Source: Streptomyces ficellus (lineage in GTDB: Bacteria; Actinomycetota; Actinomycetes; Streptomycetales; Streptomycetaceae). Taken from it: a DNA stretch of 36,821 nt. The notes beneath the pieces are model-generated. The model was given only the letters and a program-made list of their open reading frames with translations, searched no databases and was not told the DNA's origin. The first letter of the stretch is position 1; each line of letters starts with the position of its first letter. Positions 26,892 through 34,742 of the stretch are shown here, piece by piece. The stretch is from positions 1 through 36,821 of the forward strand of contig NZ_JAUEPL010000059.1 of the NCBI RefSeq assembly GCF_030406405.1, given 5' to 3'. Position numbers and translations under genes: made by a program.

Positions 26892-27935
26892 TCAGCCTGC
26901 ATTCTCGGCAGAGGCCGTCCGCGCCGCCGTTACGGCGGGCTGTTTCGGCCATCCGGCCCGCTGTCCCGCGAGGGACCCGACGCGCTCCCGGAGGCGGTAC
27001 GCCAGCCGGACGCCCGCGCCGAGCGGCCGGCTCAGGAAGATCAGGTCGCAGGCCACCATCGTCAGGGCGAACCCGGTCAGGCCCATGAAGAAGGCGATCG
27101 ACAGATGGAACCCGATCGACGCGAGAGCGGCCCAGGGACGCAGCTTCGGCACGAGCACGCCCAGCGGGAAGTAGACCAGGAACAGGGTGGTGGCGTACGT
27201 TCCGCCGATCACCAGCAGGTCGTTGTCGTACACCAGGCGGGACCAGCCGGGGAGTTCGAACTCCGGGATGCGCATGATGTAGAAGAGCGCCGTGCCGTCC
27301 TGCCACAGCTTGCCCTGCACTTTGTACAGCCCGCTCGTGACGTACACCAGGCAGATCTGCACCGCGATGGCGAGCACACCCAGGTTGTGCAGGGGGTTCT
27401 GCGTGGCGCGCAGTCCGCCGGGCAGGCGGTCCTTGACCCGCTCCGCCAGGCCACTGGTCAGGGAGAGCCGGTCGTAGCAGCGGGTCAGCAGCAGCATGGG
27501 GATGACGAGATAGGCGAGGTTGTCGCCGCCGTCCAGCAGGAACTGGTCGCGCTGGTAGACCGACCACAGGAACACCCCGTGCAGGGCGAGCACCGGCCGC
27601 CCTCCGACACCCAGCGTGACGGCGAGCGCCAGCAGCATGCCGAGGTGGAAGAGGAACTCGAACCAGGCGGTCGAGGTGCTGACCGCGTAGAGGCTGTAGG
27701 TGTCCGTCTCCTCCAGGATCGTCAGGAAACGGCTCCAGGACTCGACGCCCGAGGGGCCGAAGAGATAGTGCCGGTCCGCGTACTGCGAGACGTAGAACAT
27801 GAAGCCGACGAAGCCGAGCAGTGCCCGCGTCCCGGAGACGCCCAGGACGGCGAACGGCGTCGAGCCGAACTGGTCGATCGACGTCAGGGAACGGCTCTTC
27901 GAGGCGCGCAGCCGCGCGCGGAGGGAGGTGATCAC
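26892..27935 (-). CDS. HTTM-domain membrane protein (SdpB-like)
   Basis: A 347-residue integral membrane protein with about seven helices. Blocks such as GTRALLGFVGFMFYVSQYAD, WFEFLFHLGMLLALAVTLG, GVFLWSVYQRDQFLLDGGDN and VYVTSGLYKVQGKLWQDGTA match the HTTM family, which includes vitamin K-dependent gamma-carboxylases and SdpB of Bacillus. The length and the DUF5819 partner fit SdpB better than a carboxylase, which would carry a large lumenal domain. The start is GTG at 27935, overlapping the DUF5819 stop as GTGA. By comparison with SdpB it would help mature or export the secreted peptides encoded upstream. Confidence 0.85.
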   Translation of the reverse strand: MITSLRARLRASKSRSLTSIDQFGSTPFAVLGVSGTRALLGFVGFMFYVSQYADRHYLFGPSGVESWSRFLTILEETDTYSLYAVSTSTAWFEFLFHLGMLLALAVTLGVGGRPVLALHGVFLWSVYQRDQFLLDGGDNLAYLVIPMLLLTRCYDRLSLTSGLAERVKDRLPGGLRATQNPLHNLGVLAIAVQICLVYVTSGLYKVQGKLWQDGTALFYIMRIPEFELPGWSRLVYDNDLLVIGGTYATTLFLVYFPLGVLVPKLRPWAALASIGFHLSIAFFMGLTGFALTMVACDLIFLSRPLGAGVRLAYRLRERVGSLAGQRAGWPKQPAVTAARTASAENAG

Positions 27936-28573
27936 CGCAGTTCGTCCGCCTTCAGCCAGTCGAAGTCCTGCACCTGCACCGGGTCCTCGCCCGGCTTCAC
28001 CGGGGCGTCGCGCTTGGACCAGGCCGGCAGTTCGCGCACATACATCCGCACCTGGACGCGCTGGGGGTCACCGCCGCAGGCGTCGGGCATCTGGGTCAGG
28101 GAGTAGCGGGCGAGGAAGCGGACCGCGTTGTCCTGCGCCTTCTGCTCCTCCGGCATCAACTGGACCTTGCCCTTCCCGTCCTTGTGCTTCTCCCGCAGCC
28201 GGTCGAGCAGCGGGTCGGTCGCGTTGATGGACTGCATGGGCGCCGACACGAGCCGCGACATCCGGGAAGGGAAGAACCTGCTCTCCTGCGCCTTGCGCAC
28301 ATAGGGAGTGGTGACGTCGTGGTAGTCGGTGACCCGCCCGTCCCGGCACTGCGCCCGGGCCAGCACGCCCCGGTCGTCGGCGAGGGGATCGGGCGCGAAA
28401 AGCATCCAGTTCTGTACGAAGTAGGGATCCAGGTAGCCCTTCACCTTGTCGAAGTGCCGGACCTTCAAGGGGGTGGCGGGAGCCTGGGAGAAAGCGGCGA
28501 CAGCGAAATGAAGGCCCAGGAGGGCGGCGCCGCAGAGCAGCACCACCCTCCTGATCACGAGATGACTCGTCAC
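27932..28573 (-). CDS. DUF5819-family membrane-anchored protein (SdpA-like)
   Basis: A 213-residue protein with one N-terminal helix (about residues 8-28, VIRRVVLLCGAALLGLHFAV) and the rest probably outside the membrane. The block YFVQNWMLFAPDPLADDRGV (51-70) is the DUF5819 core and resembles the W-x-FF/LFAPxP segment of SdpA. GTG at 28573 overlaps the stop of the secreted-peptide gene as GTGA, and its own stop overlaps the HTTM start as GTGA, so peptide, SdpA-like and SdpB-like proteins are co-translated. The role in peptide maturation is inferred from this order. Confidence 0.82.
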   Translation of the reverse strand: MTSHLVIRRVVLLCGAALLGLHFAVAAFSQAPATPLKVRHFDKVKGYLDPYFVQNWMLFAPDPLADDRGVLARAQCRDGRVTDYHDVTTPYVRKAQESRFFPSRMSRLVSAPMQSINATDPLLDRLREKHKDGKGKVQLMPEEQKAQDNAVRFLARYSLTQMPDACGGDPQRVQVRMYVRELPAWSKRDAPVKPGEDPVQVQDFDWLKADELR

Positions 28574-28890
28574 TTGTCGAAGACCTCTTCGACGGACGCC
28601 GCGCCCTTGCTGGTGGTGTCCGCCGGGGCGGAACCGAGGCTGGCGATGCGGGCGACGTTGCCGACCTGGCTGCGGATGGCCTGCGTGCCGGCCAGCGCCT
28701 TGCCGTGGACGACGGCGGCCTTGGCGACCGAACCGATCCACCTCGGCTTCACGTCGGTCTTCGACTCCACCGTCTGCACGGCCGCGGTGGCCGTCACGGA
28801 CGGCGCGGCCGCCTGAGCCGGAGCCTGGGTGGCCAGCAGGGCGGCGACGCCGCCGAGAACCACACCGGCACCGGCAATTGCCTTCTTCAC
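28570..28890 (-). CDS. Secreted 106-aa peptide precursor, cationic amphipathic core
   Basis: Begins VKKAIAGAGVVLGGVAALLA with a clear Sec signal peptide and likely cleavage near AQA-AAP (residues 26-29). The mature part has no cysteine. Residues 48-86 (KPRWIGSVAKAAVVHGKALA continuing to ARIASLG) hold six basic and no acidic residues in an alternating hydrophobic pattern, like a membrane-active helix. An acidic tail ends SVEEVFDK. The start is GTG at 28890 with GGGAG 6 nt upstream. It overlaps the SdpA-like gene by GTGA. A precursor for a processed toxin peptide is the leading idea; a plain secreted protein is the alternative. Confidence 0.72.
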   Translation of the reverse strand: MKKAIAGAGVVLGGVAALLATQAPAQAAAPSVTATAAVQTVESKTDVKPRWIGSVAKAAVVHGKALAGTQAIRSQVGNVARIASLGSAPADTTSKGAASVEEVFDK

Positions 28891-28929
28891 TGTTATCTCC
28901 CGTTTGTTTTTCTTCTCTGGTCCGTCAGT

Positions 28930-29193
28930 TCACTGCCATCCGTTGACCGGCTTGCAGAGCCGGTCGAAAGGCGGAGGCGGCTTACGGTCGCCCGAATGCT
29001 TCTCACAGAAGTGTTCGAGCGCCCGCCCCACCAGGCCGTGCGAAGAGTGCTCGCGCTCTGTCATCGACAGCGACGACCGCTGCTCCGCGGCGGCACCGGC
29101 CACACCTGTCGATCCCCAGACGATGACGGCGGAGACGGCCAGGACGACGATGGACCTGACACGAACCGCATGACGCCGGGACTGCGCGTTCAC
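28930..29193 (-). CDS. Secreted 87-aa peptide with two cysteines
   Basis: Basic N-terminus (MNAQSRRHAVRVR) and a hydrophobic core RSIVVLAVSAVIVWGSTG form a Sec signal peptide with probable cleavage near AGA-AAE (about residue 34-36). The remaining 50 residues contain exactly two cysteines, C63 and C80, around KHSGDRKPPPPFDRL, so one disulphide loop of 16 residues is expected. The start is GTG at 29193 with AAGGGGG about 6 nt upstream, a strong site. It is the first gene of the minus-strand run and lies 39 bp before the second secreted peptide. No family is recognised. It could be a toxin, immunity or signalling peptide. Confidence 0.7.
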   Translation of the reverse strand: MNAQSRRHAVRVRSIVVLAVSAVIVWGSTGVAGAAAEQRSSLSMTEREHSSHGLVGRALEHFCEKHSGDRKPPPPFDRLCKPVNGWQ

Positions 29194-29391
29194 TTGTTCC
29201 CCCTTGACCTGCCGGGTCGTTCTGACGAGGAAGACGATGCCACCGCAACAGCAGCGTCGGGCCGGACGCGCATGTCAGCTTCCTGCACCGGACGCGGCAC
29301 TTCCTGCCGCGCCCGCCATCTTCTGGCGAGAAGTGGCCAGTTGAGTGATTCAGGTCACCTGTACGCGGTCGGGCGATTACCCTCAGCCACC
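29194..29391. promoter_or_regulatory. Divergent control region between peptide operon and XRE regulator
   Basis: The 198-bp gap has a hairpin GCGGCA-cttcc-TGCCGC (29294-29310) and an inverted repeat CTTCT-ggcg-AGAAG (29320-29333), candidate operators for the peptide operon or the regulator. The XRE gene has no Shine-Dalgarno site before its ATG (29392); TACCCT at 29378-29383 would be placed to give a leaderless message. A clear promoter for the peptide operon is not seen. Confidence 0.45.
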
Positions 29392-30246
29392 ATGACGACG
29401 CACAACATCCGCGACCTGGACCCGAGCGCGTCCCCGCTGGACTACTACGGCGCGGAGCTGCGCCGCCTGCGGGAGGCGGCGAACATGAGCCAGAAGCAGC
29501 TCGGGGACTGCATCTTCGTCACCGGCTCGCTCGTCGGCATGATCGAGCTGGCGAGGCGGGTACCGACACGGGAGTTCTCGGAACGCGTGGACGCGGCGCT
29601 CATGACGGGAGGGATACTGACGCGGCTGCATGGGCTGGTGATGCGGCACCAACTGCCCCACTGGTTCCAGCCGTACGCGGAGATGGAAGCGCGGGCGACG
29701 TACATCTCGACCTTCCAGACGCAAGTCGTGTACGGCTTGCTCCAGACCGAGGCGTACGCCCGGGCGCTGCTGGAAGTCGATCACGCTGACAAGGTGGACG
29801 AGATGGTGGCCGCCCGGCTCGACCGCCAGCGCATCCTGGAGCGCCAACAGCCGCCGGTGCTCTGTGTGGTGCTGGATGAGGCCCTCCTGCTCCGAGAAAT
29901 CGGCAGCCGCGAGGTCATGCGCGACCAACTCGCGCACCTGCTGAACTTCCGCGAGAGGCAGTGGGTGCAGATTCAGGTGCTGCCGCTCTCGGTAGGTCAA
30001 CACGCGGGGACGATCGGTGCCTTCAACCTCCTACGCTTTGACGGTGACCCCGACCTCTTCTACGCGGACGGTTACGACTGCCCGCACATGAGTGCCAATT
30101 CCGACCTGATCAGGAAGCGTTCGCTGGGCTACGCTCGCTTGCAGGCCGCCGGACTCTCTCCCGAGGACTCGGCGGCACTGATCGCGCGCGTAATGGAGGA
30201 ACGCTATGGGCACCAGCCAGGACCTGACGGGCGCACAGTGGCGTAA
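29392..30246 (+). CDS. XRE-family regulator with DUF5753 domain (Scr1-type)
   Basis: A 284-residue protein. Residues 17-70 are an XRE helix-turn-helix (ELRRLREAANMSQKQLGDCI, then GSLVGMIELARRVPTREFSE). The remaining part is DUF5753 with YISTFQTQVVYGLLQTEAYA and QVLPLSVGQHAG, GAFNLLRF, the usual Scr1 blocks. Such proteins pair with a DUF397 protein, and the pair is often described as toxin-antitoxin-like, though evidence for toxicity is limited. The ATG at 29392 has no ribosome site, so the message may be leaderless. Its end overlaps the DUF397 gene by 41 bp. Codon use is a little less GC-rich than nearby genes. Confidence 0.92.
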   Translation: MTTHNIRDLDPSASPLDYYGAELRRLREAANMSQKQLGDCIFVTGSLVGMIELARRVPTREFSERVDAALMTGGILTRLHGLVMRHQLPHWFQPYAEMEARATYISTFQTQVVYGLLQTEAYARALLEVDHADKVDEMVAARLDRQRILERQQPPVLCVVLDEALLLREIGSREVMRDQLAHLLNFRERQWVQIQVLPLSVGQHAGTIGAFNLLRFDGDPDLFYADGYDCPHMSANSDLIRKRSLGYARLQAAGLSPEDSAALIARVMEERYGHQPGPDGRTVA

Positions 30247-30481
30247 GTCGAGCTACAGCAGCACCAACGGCGGCGACTGCATCGAGTGCGCACCCCTCGG
30301 CACCGCCGCCTGGCGTAAGTCCTCGTACAGCGGCGGCACCGGCGGTGATTGTGTGGAGGTCGCAGACCTCACCGCGCACGTCGCCGTACGCGACTCGAAG
30401 CGGTCCGAAGGCCCCGCCTTCACCGTGACGCCGAAGGCCTTCGCCGCGTTCGTCGGGGCGGCGGCGGAGGGCGCCGTCTAA
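30206..30481 (+). CDS. DUF397 protein with internally duplicated core
   Basis: A 91-residue DUF397 protein. The motif WRKSSYSSTNGGDCIECA (12-29) is repeated as WRKSSYSGGTGGDCVEVA (36-53), so the first half of the domain is present twice, followed by one C-terminal half (VAVRDSKRSEGPAFTVTPKAFAAF). Usual DUF397 proteins have about 60-70 residues and a single copy. GGAGGA lies 5 nt before the ATG at 30206, inside the end of the XRE gene, so the two are coupled. It is thought to work with the XRE/DUF5753 partner. It converges with the nucleoside hydrolase, 11 bp apart. Confidence 0.92.
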   Translation: MGTSQDLTGAQWRKSSYSSTNGGDCIECAPLGTAAWRKSSYSGGTGGDCVEVADLTAHVAVRDSKRSEGPAFTVTPKAFAAFVGAAAEGAV

Positions 30482-30492
30482 GGGGTACGTCG

Positions 30493-31428
30493 TCACCCGA
30501 GCGTGCGTACCGCGTCGATGATCAGGTCCCAGAAGGCGGGGGCGTTGACGGCGGTGCCGACGCGGGCGTTGGCGGGGCGGCCGGTGACGCCGTCGAGGTC
30601 GACGACCGTGGCGCCGCGCGTGTGGGTGCCGGTCAGTTCGATGGCGACCGGGGCGTGGACCAGCGTGATCAGGTCCGGGTCGATGAGGTGCGCGACGGTC
30701 AGCGGGTCGTGCAGGGGCGGGGCCTCGAAGCCGAACACCTCGCGGTAGGTGGTGCCGAAGTACGTCAGGAGGTCGGTGCACAGCCGCGACAGGGGCGTGC
30801 CGAGGGCTTCCAGGCGGGCGAGGACATCGGCGGTGGCCGGGACCTGGTGGCTGACGTTCAGCCCGATCATGGTGACGTCCAGGCCGCTGGAGAACACGAT
30901 GTCGGCGGCCTCGGGGTCGGCGAGGATGTTGAACTCGGCGGCCGGGTGGCGGTTTCCGCGCCCGGTGGAGCCGCCCATCAGCACGATCCGCTCGACCCGC
31001 TCGGCGGCCAGGGACGGGTGGGCGAGCAGGAACGCGGCGATGTTGCTGAGCGGGCCGGTCGGTACGAGGGTGACGGGCTCCGGGTGGGCCAGCAGCGTTT
31101 CGCGGATGAGCGTGATGGCGTCGCGCGGGTCGAGCGGGACGGTCGGTTCGCCGAAGCCGGGGCCGTCGAGCCCGGAGTCGCCGTGGATGTTCCCGGCCAC
31201 GATGCCCGCGCCGTGCAGCGGCCGGGCGCGCCCGGCGGCGATCGGTACGCCCTCGATCCCGGCGACGGTGCACACACGGCGGGCGTTGAGGGTGGTCTTC
31301 CGGACGGTGGCGTTCCCGGCGACGGTGGTGATGGCGAGCAGGTGGATGGCCGGGTGGGCGGCGGCCAGCATGATGTTGAAGGCGTCGTCGTGCCCGGGGT
31401 CGCAGTCCAGGATCACAGGGATGGGCAT
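30493..31428 (-). CDS. Inosine-uridine-preferring nucleoside hydrolase
   Basis: A 311-residue hydrolase that cleaves the N-glycosidic bond of nucleosides. VILDCDPGHDDAFNI (residues 5-19) holds the calcium-binding Asp cluster of the family. LVPTGPLSNIAAFL, IVLMGGSTGRGNRHPAAEFN (with the AEFN metal/ribose motif) and the late HDPLTVAHLIDPDL complete the active site. It is cytoplasmic. The ATG at 31428 is chosen over one five codons upstream because AGGAG lies 6 nt before it. It is a single-gene unit, divergent from the DUF4232 lipoprotein gene. Confidence 0.93.
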   Translation of the reverse strand: MPIPVILDCDPGHDDAFNIMLAAAHPAIHLLAITTVAGNATVRKTTLNARRVCTVAGIEGVPIAAGRARPLHGAGIVAGNIHGDSGLDGPGFGEPTVPLDPRDAITLIRETLLAHPEPVTLVPTGPLSNIAAFLLAHPSLAAERVERIVLMGGSTGRGNRHPAAEFNILADPEAADIVFSSGLDVTMIGLNVSHQVPATADVLARLEALGTPLSRLCTDLLTYFGTTYREVFGFEAPPLHDPLTVAHLIDPDLITLVHAPVAIELTGTHTRGATVVDLDGVTGRPANARVGTAVNAPAFWDLIIDAVRTLG

Positions 31429-31555
31429 GACGGTCTCCTCCATCGGCTCGCGCGGCTTGTTCGTGCGCCGGGCCTACGCTCCCGCGTCCGGGCCGCCATG
31501 TCACGGGCGACCGACCGGTAGCGGCGGTTACGCCGTGCCGGGCGCGGGCACCCGG

Positions 31556-32125
31556 ATGGACATGACATGTCGAGGCCCACGTCCACTGATCCTGGCCGCG
31601 TTCGTGGGCGCCCTGAGCGGGGCGCTCCTGGCCGGGTGCGGCGCTCAGGTCGGCGGGACGGACAAGGGCGCGCCCCCCGCCTCGTACGAGACTCCCCCGC
31701 GCACCGAACCGGCCGCCGCGTCCGCGCGCTGCACCGCCGACCGGCTGGATCTGGCCCTCGGGCGGGCCGAGCCGGGCGCGGGCGACATCCACCTGCCGCT
31801 CCTGCTGACCAACACCGGGACCGCGCCCTGCACCCTCAAGGGCCACCCCGGCGTCTCCCTGCTCACGGCATCCGGCGAGCCGATCGGCCCGCCCGCCACC
31901 CGCCAGGCCGGGCCGCGCCCCACGGCGGTGGTGCTCGCCCCGGGCGAGACCGGCGTCGCCACCCTGCACACGGTCGCCAAGGGCGTCTCCGACCGGCCCT
32001 GCCGCCCACCCGCCTCGCGCATCACGGTGTACGCCCCGGGTGAGACGGCGGCGCTCAGCACCCCGGCCCGGTCCTTCCAGGTATGCGGCGAGGTCTTCGA
32101 GGTGAGCGCGGTCGTCCCGAACTGA
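31556..32125 (+). CDS. DUF4232 lipoprotein
   Basis: A 189-residue secreted lipoprotein. The leader has a basic start, a hydrophobic core (LILAAFVGALSGALL) and the lipobox LAGC at residues 25-28 of the ATG-31556 product. A Pro/Thr-rich linker leads to the DUF4232 beta-sandwich: CTADRLDLALGRAEPGAGDI, LLLTNTGTAPCTLKGHPGVS and late FQVCGEVFEVSAV. Cysteines in pairs suggest two disulphides. The function of the family is unknown. The start could also be the ATG at 31562; neither has a strong ribosome site. It converges with the carboxypeptidase gene. Confidence 0.87.
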   Translation: MDMTCRGPRPLILAAFVGALSGALLAGCGAQVGGTDKGAPPASYETPPRTEPAAASARCTADRLDLALGRAEPGAGDIHLPLLLTNTGTAPCTLKGHPGVSLLTASGEPIGPPATRQAGPRPTAVVLAPGETGVATLHTVAKGVSDRPCRPPASRITVYAPGETAALSTPARSFQVCGEVFEVSAVVPN

Positions 32126-32219
32126 ACGGGGCATACACCGGTCCGGTAGGGACCGCCTCGGGGCCGTGCGGTCCGTACGCGCCCGCTACCGCGCGCTCGA
32201 CCTGGACCCGCCGACGCGG

Positions 32220-33383
32220 TCAACCGGCCGTCCGGCGGCGGACCAGCCAGAGCGTGGCCGCCGCCAGGCAGGACGAGCCGACGAAGGTCAGGGGGAGGAA
32301 GAGCCCGGGGCCGCCGTCCGTGTGCGGCGCGGCGGCCGTGGTGACGGGGGACGGGGAGGCCCGGCGCGGCGGTGCGGCGGGGGCCGCCGCGCCGACCGGG
32401 GCGGCGGGGGCGCGCGGGGGGAGCAGCGAGCCGACCGGCGGGACACGGGGCGCCGCCGCGAATCCCCAGTCGAGCAGCTGCCTGGCCTCCTCGTAGACCG
32501 CGTACGGACCGCCCCGGCGCGGGTTCATCACCGAGACGACCAGCGTGCGCGGGCCCCTGCGGGCGGCGGCGATCAGGGTGTGGCCGGCGTTGCTGGTGTA
32601 GCCGTTCTTGATCCCGAGGATCCCCGGGTAGCGGCCGACCCCGTCGGCGCCGGTCAGCAGCCGGTTGGTGTTGCGGATGCCGAAGGTCCACCGCCCGGCG
32701 GGGAACCGGGCGTACGGCGTGCCGGCGTAGCGGGCGAAGTCCGGGTTCGCCAGCCCGGCCCGGCCGAAGACCGCCAGGTCGTACGCGGACGAGACCTGGC
32801 CGGGCGCGTCGTACCCGTCCGGGGACACCACCCGGGTGTCGCGGGCGCCCAGCGCCAGGGCGGTGGCCTGCATCTCGCGGACGGTCGCCTCCCAGCCTCC
32901 GTTGAGGCCCGCGAGGACGCGTACGGCGTCGTTGCCGGAGCCGAGGAAGACCCCGCGCCACAGGTCGGCGATCCGGTAGGTGACCTCGGGGCGTACGCCC
33001 ACCATGCTGCTGCCCTCCCCGATGCCCCGCAGCTCGTGTTCGCTGACCGTGTGCTGTCGCGCGGCGGACAGGTCGGGCAGCGCGGCCAGCGCGAACAGCG
33101 CCTTGAGCGTGGAGGCGGGCGGCAGGCGCCGGTGCGCGTCGTGAGCGGCGAGGACGTCGCCGGTACGGGCGTCGGCGACCAGCCACGACCGGGCCGACAG
33201 CCGGGGCGGGGCCTTCACCCCGCGCGGCAGCCGGACCTGCGTACCGGGGCGGTGCAGGAGCGCCGGGGCGGCGACCGCGGGCACCGGCGGCGGCATGGGC
33301 TCGACGGGCCGGGGGGCGGCGGCCGCGACGGGGGACGCGGACACCACCAGCAGCAGGACGGCAGCGAGAGAACTGACGATCAT
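32220..33383 (-). CDS. D-alanyl-D-alanine carboxypeptidase (low-molecular-weight PBP)
   Basis: A 387-residue peptidoglycan enzyme that trims D-Ala from pentapeptide stems. A signal peptide (1-22) leads to the transpeptidase domain with STLK (S91, K94), SGN (149-151) and KNG (259-261, in IKNGYTSNAG, in place of KTG). A Pro/Ala-rich linker follows, and the protein ends with a hydrophobic helix (about 362-380) and RRR, so it is membrane anchored with the domain outside. The ATG at 33383 begins the signal peptide. It is divergent from the SsgA-like gene, a neighbour that also concerns cell-wall remodelling. Confidence 0.92.
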   Translation of the reverse strand: MIVSSLAAVLLLVVSASPVAAAAPRPVEPMPPPVPAVAAPALLHRPGTQVRLPRGVKAPPRLSARSWLVADARTGDVLAAHDAHRRLPPASTLKALFALAALPDLSAARQHTVSEHELRGIGEGSSMVGVRPEVTYRIADLWRGVFLGSGNDAVRVLAGLNGGWEATVREMQATALALGARDTRVVSPDGYDAPGQVSSAYDLAVFGRAGLANPDFARYAGTPYARFPAGRWTFGIRNTNRLLTGADGVGRYPGILGIKNGYTSNAGHTLIAAARRGPRTLVVSVMNPRRGGPYAVYEEARQLLDWGFAAAPRVPPVGSLLPPRAPAAPVGAAAPAAPPRRASPSPVTTAAAPHTDGGPGLFLPLTFVGSSCLAAATLWLVRRRTAG

Positions 33384-33613
33384 TCAGCCACCGTATGAAC
33401 GGGGCCTGCCGCCCGCTTGCGGTGTGCGGCCGACCGGAGTACCGGCAGCACCCCCAGGCAGGTGCGGACGAGCCATACGAAGAGCGGGCATAGGCCATAT
33501 GCGGCACATCCCACGCGTCCCGCCCAGCCTCCCGTGCCCCCCGCATTTCTGCTGGTTCCCGGGGCACTGGAAAGGGGGTTCCGTCACCAGCCAGCACCCC
33601 CTGGAGGAACGAC

Positions 33614-34015
33614 ATGGACGCGGTCCTGCGCGACAAGATCTTCATGCGGCTGCTCTCGCCGGACGGCCATGAGATCCCCGTACTGGCCCACCTCACCTAC
33701 GACCCGAGCGATCCGTACGCGGTCACGGTGGGCTTCACACACGGCGGCTTCGTGTACGCCGAGTGGCGCTTGGACCGCGACATGCTGCGGGAGGGGATGC
33801 GGCAGCCGTTGGGCGAGGGTGACGTCCGCGTGTGGCCGTACCTCAACGGCACCCGTGAGGAACTCCGTATCGAGCTGCTGCACACCGCCCTGTTCACGGT
33901 GTGGGTGCCGTCGCTGTGGCGTTTCCTGGAGCGGACGTACAAGGCGGTGCCGGCGGGCGAGGAGCGCCTGGAGGAGCTGGACGCGTTCCTGGCGGAGCTG
34001 CTGGCCGCCGGCTGA
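33614..34015 (+). CDS. SsgA-like sporulation/cell-division protein (SALP)
   Basis: A 133-residue protein of the SsgA family, found only in morphologically complex actinomycetes. The block VLAHLTYDPSDPYAVTVGFT is the SALP hallmark, followed by WRLDRDMLREGMRQPLGEGDVRVWP, the second conserved block. SALPs steer peptidoglycan synthesis during septation and spore-wall formation by guiding penicillin-binding proteins. Which SALP this is cannot be told. GGAGG lies 6 nt before the ATG at 33614. The carboxypeptidase gene is divergent, 230 bp away. Confidence 0.93.
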   Translation: MDAVLRDKIFMRLLSPDGHEIPVLAHLTYDPSDPYAVTVGFTHGGFVYAEWRLDRDMLREGMRQPLGEGDVRVWPYLNGTREELRIELLHTALFTVWVPSLWRFLERTYKAVPAGEERLEELDAFLAELLAAG

Positions 34016-34036
34016 GCCACGCGCCCGTACCAGGGG

Positions 34037-34303
34037 TCAGAGCAGCCAGAACCCCGCCGCCGTCGCCGCGCCCAGCGACGCACCGGCGACCGTCTGCGCC
34101 ACCGTGTGGTACCGCAGCGCCACCCGTGACCAGCACACGGCGACGGTCATCGCGTACGCCGCCAGCCACCAGGGCGAGTGCACCACCGAGAGCAGCGCCA
34201 CCACGGCCGAGGCGACCGCCGAGTCCACCGACTGGTCGGGGAAGGCGGCCATCAGCTCGCGCCACAGCGGATGCAGCCTCGCCTGCGCCCGCCACAGCCT
34301 CAC
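34037..34303 (-). pseudogene. Chimeric remnant: transporter-like piece joined to PAP2-like C-terminus
   Basis: An 88-codon frame starting at GTG 34303, which overlaps the previous frame's stop as GTGA. The first part, VRLWRAQARLHPLWRELMAAFPD, resembles an internal stretch of MAB_1171c-type membrane proteins that usually follow ImmA/IrrE genes in Streptomyces. The rest, with VALLSVVHSPWWLAAYAM and SRVALRYHTVAQTVAGASLG, resembles the end of PAP2-type phosphatases (SRxxxxxHT). The catalytic first motifs of PAP2 are missing. It is therefore read as two gene ends fused by deletion, although a functional small membrane protein is not excluded. Both family matches are from memory. Confidence 0.5.
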
Positions 34304-34712
34304 GCGCCGCCACCCCTTGCTGAGCGCCGGGATGGACGCGCCTGGACGGTGGCGCCCGAGTCGAGCACCCGGGAGATCAGCGAGGTGTCGAACACGGTCA
34401 GGAGGCGGCGCAGTTGGGCGGCGTCGAGCGTCGTACCGTGGTCGAACCACTCGTGGCACAGCTCGTGCAGGATGACGTGCTGCGTCTGGTACGCGGTGGG
34501 CCGGCGGCGGTACAGGACGACGCTGGTGCCGCCCGACGTGAGGCGCAGCCCGCAGGCGGCGTTGACCCGGGCCAGGTGGTCGGGCAGTTCGCGCAGCACG
34601 ATGGTGCGGCCCCGGGCGGCCTCCATGTTGGCGACCAGGCCTCGATGCTGAAGGGCGCGGGGATGGGCAGGTCGGCGAGACCGGCTTCGCACTCTCTCCG
34701 CAGCTGGCGCAT
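34300..34712 (-). pseudogene. ImmA/IrrE-type metallopeptidase-like gene, frameshifted
   Basis: The expected N-terminus MRQLRRECEAGLADLPIPAP begins at ATG 34712 and runs to about 34640 in one frame. The rest, ANMEAARGRTIVLRELP and the zinc motif HELCHEWFDHG, is in another frame. Adding one base near 34640 (gaccaggcctcgatg) would join them. The C-terminus is also altered: after DSGATVQAR it runs into PSRRSARGGGA and stops, at the joint with the transporter-like remnant. A start at GTG 34746 overlapping the XRE stop as GTGA could translate the second frame alone. One-base sequencing error is possible for the first break but not for the second. Confidence 0.68.
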
Positions 34713-34742
34713 GGGCCTCTTGACTCGTGATGATCAGCGAGT

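Noticed and set aside
26892..27935. Vitamin K-dependent gamma-carboxylase
   Set aside because: HTTM helices match, but the large extracytoplasmic domain is missing and the length and DUF5819 neighbour fit SdpB-like proteins better.
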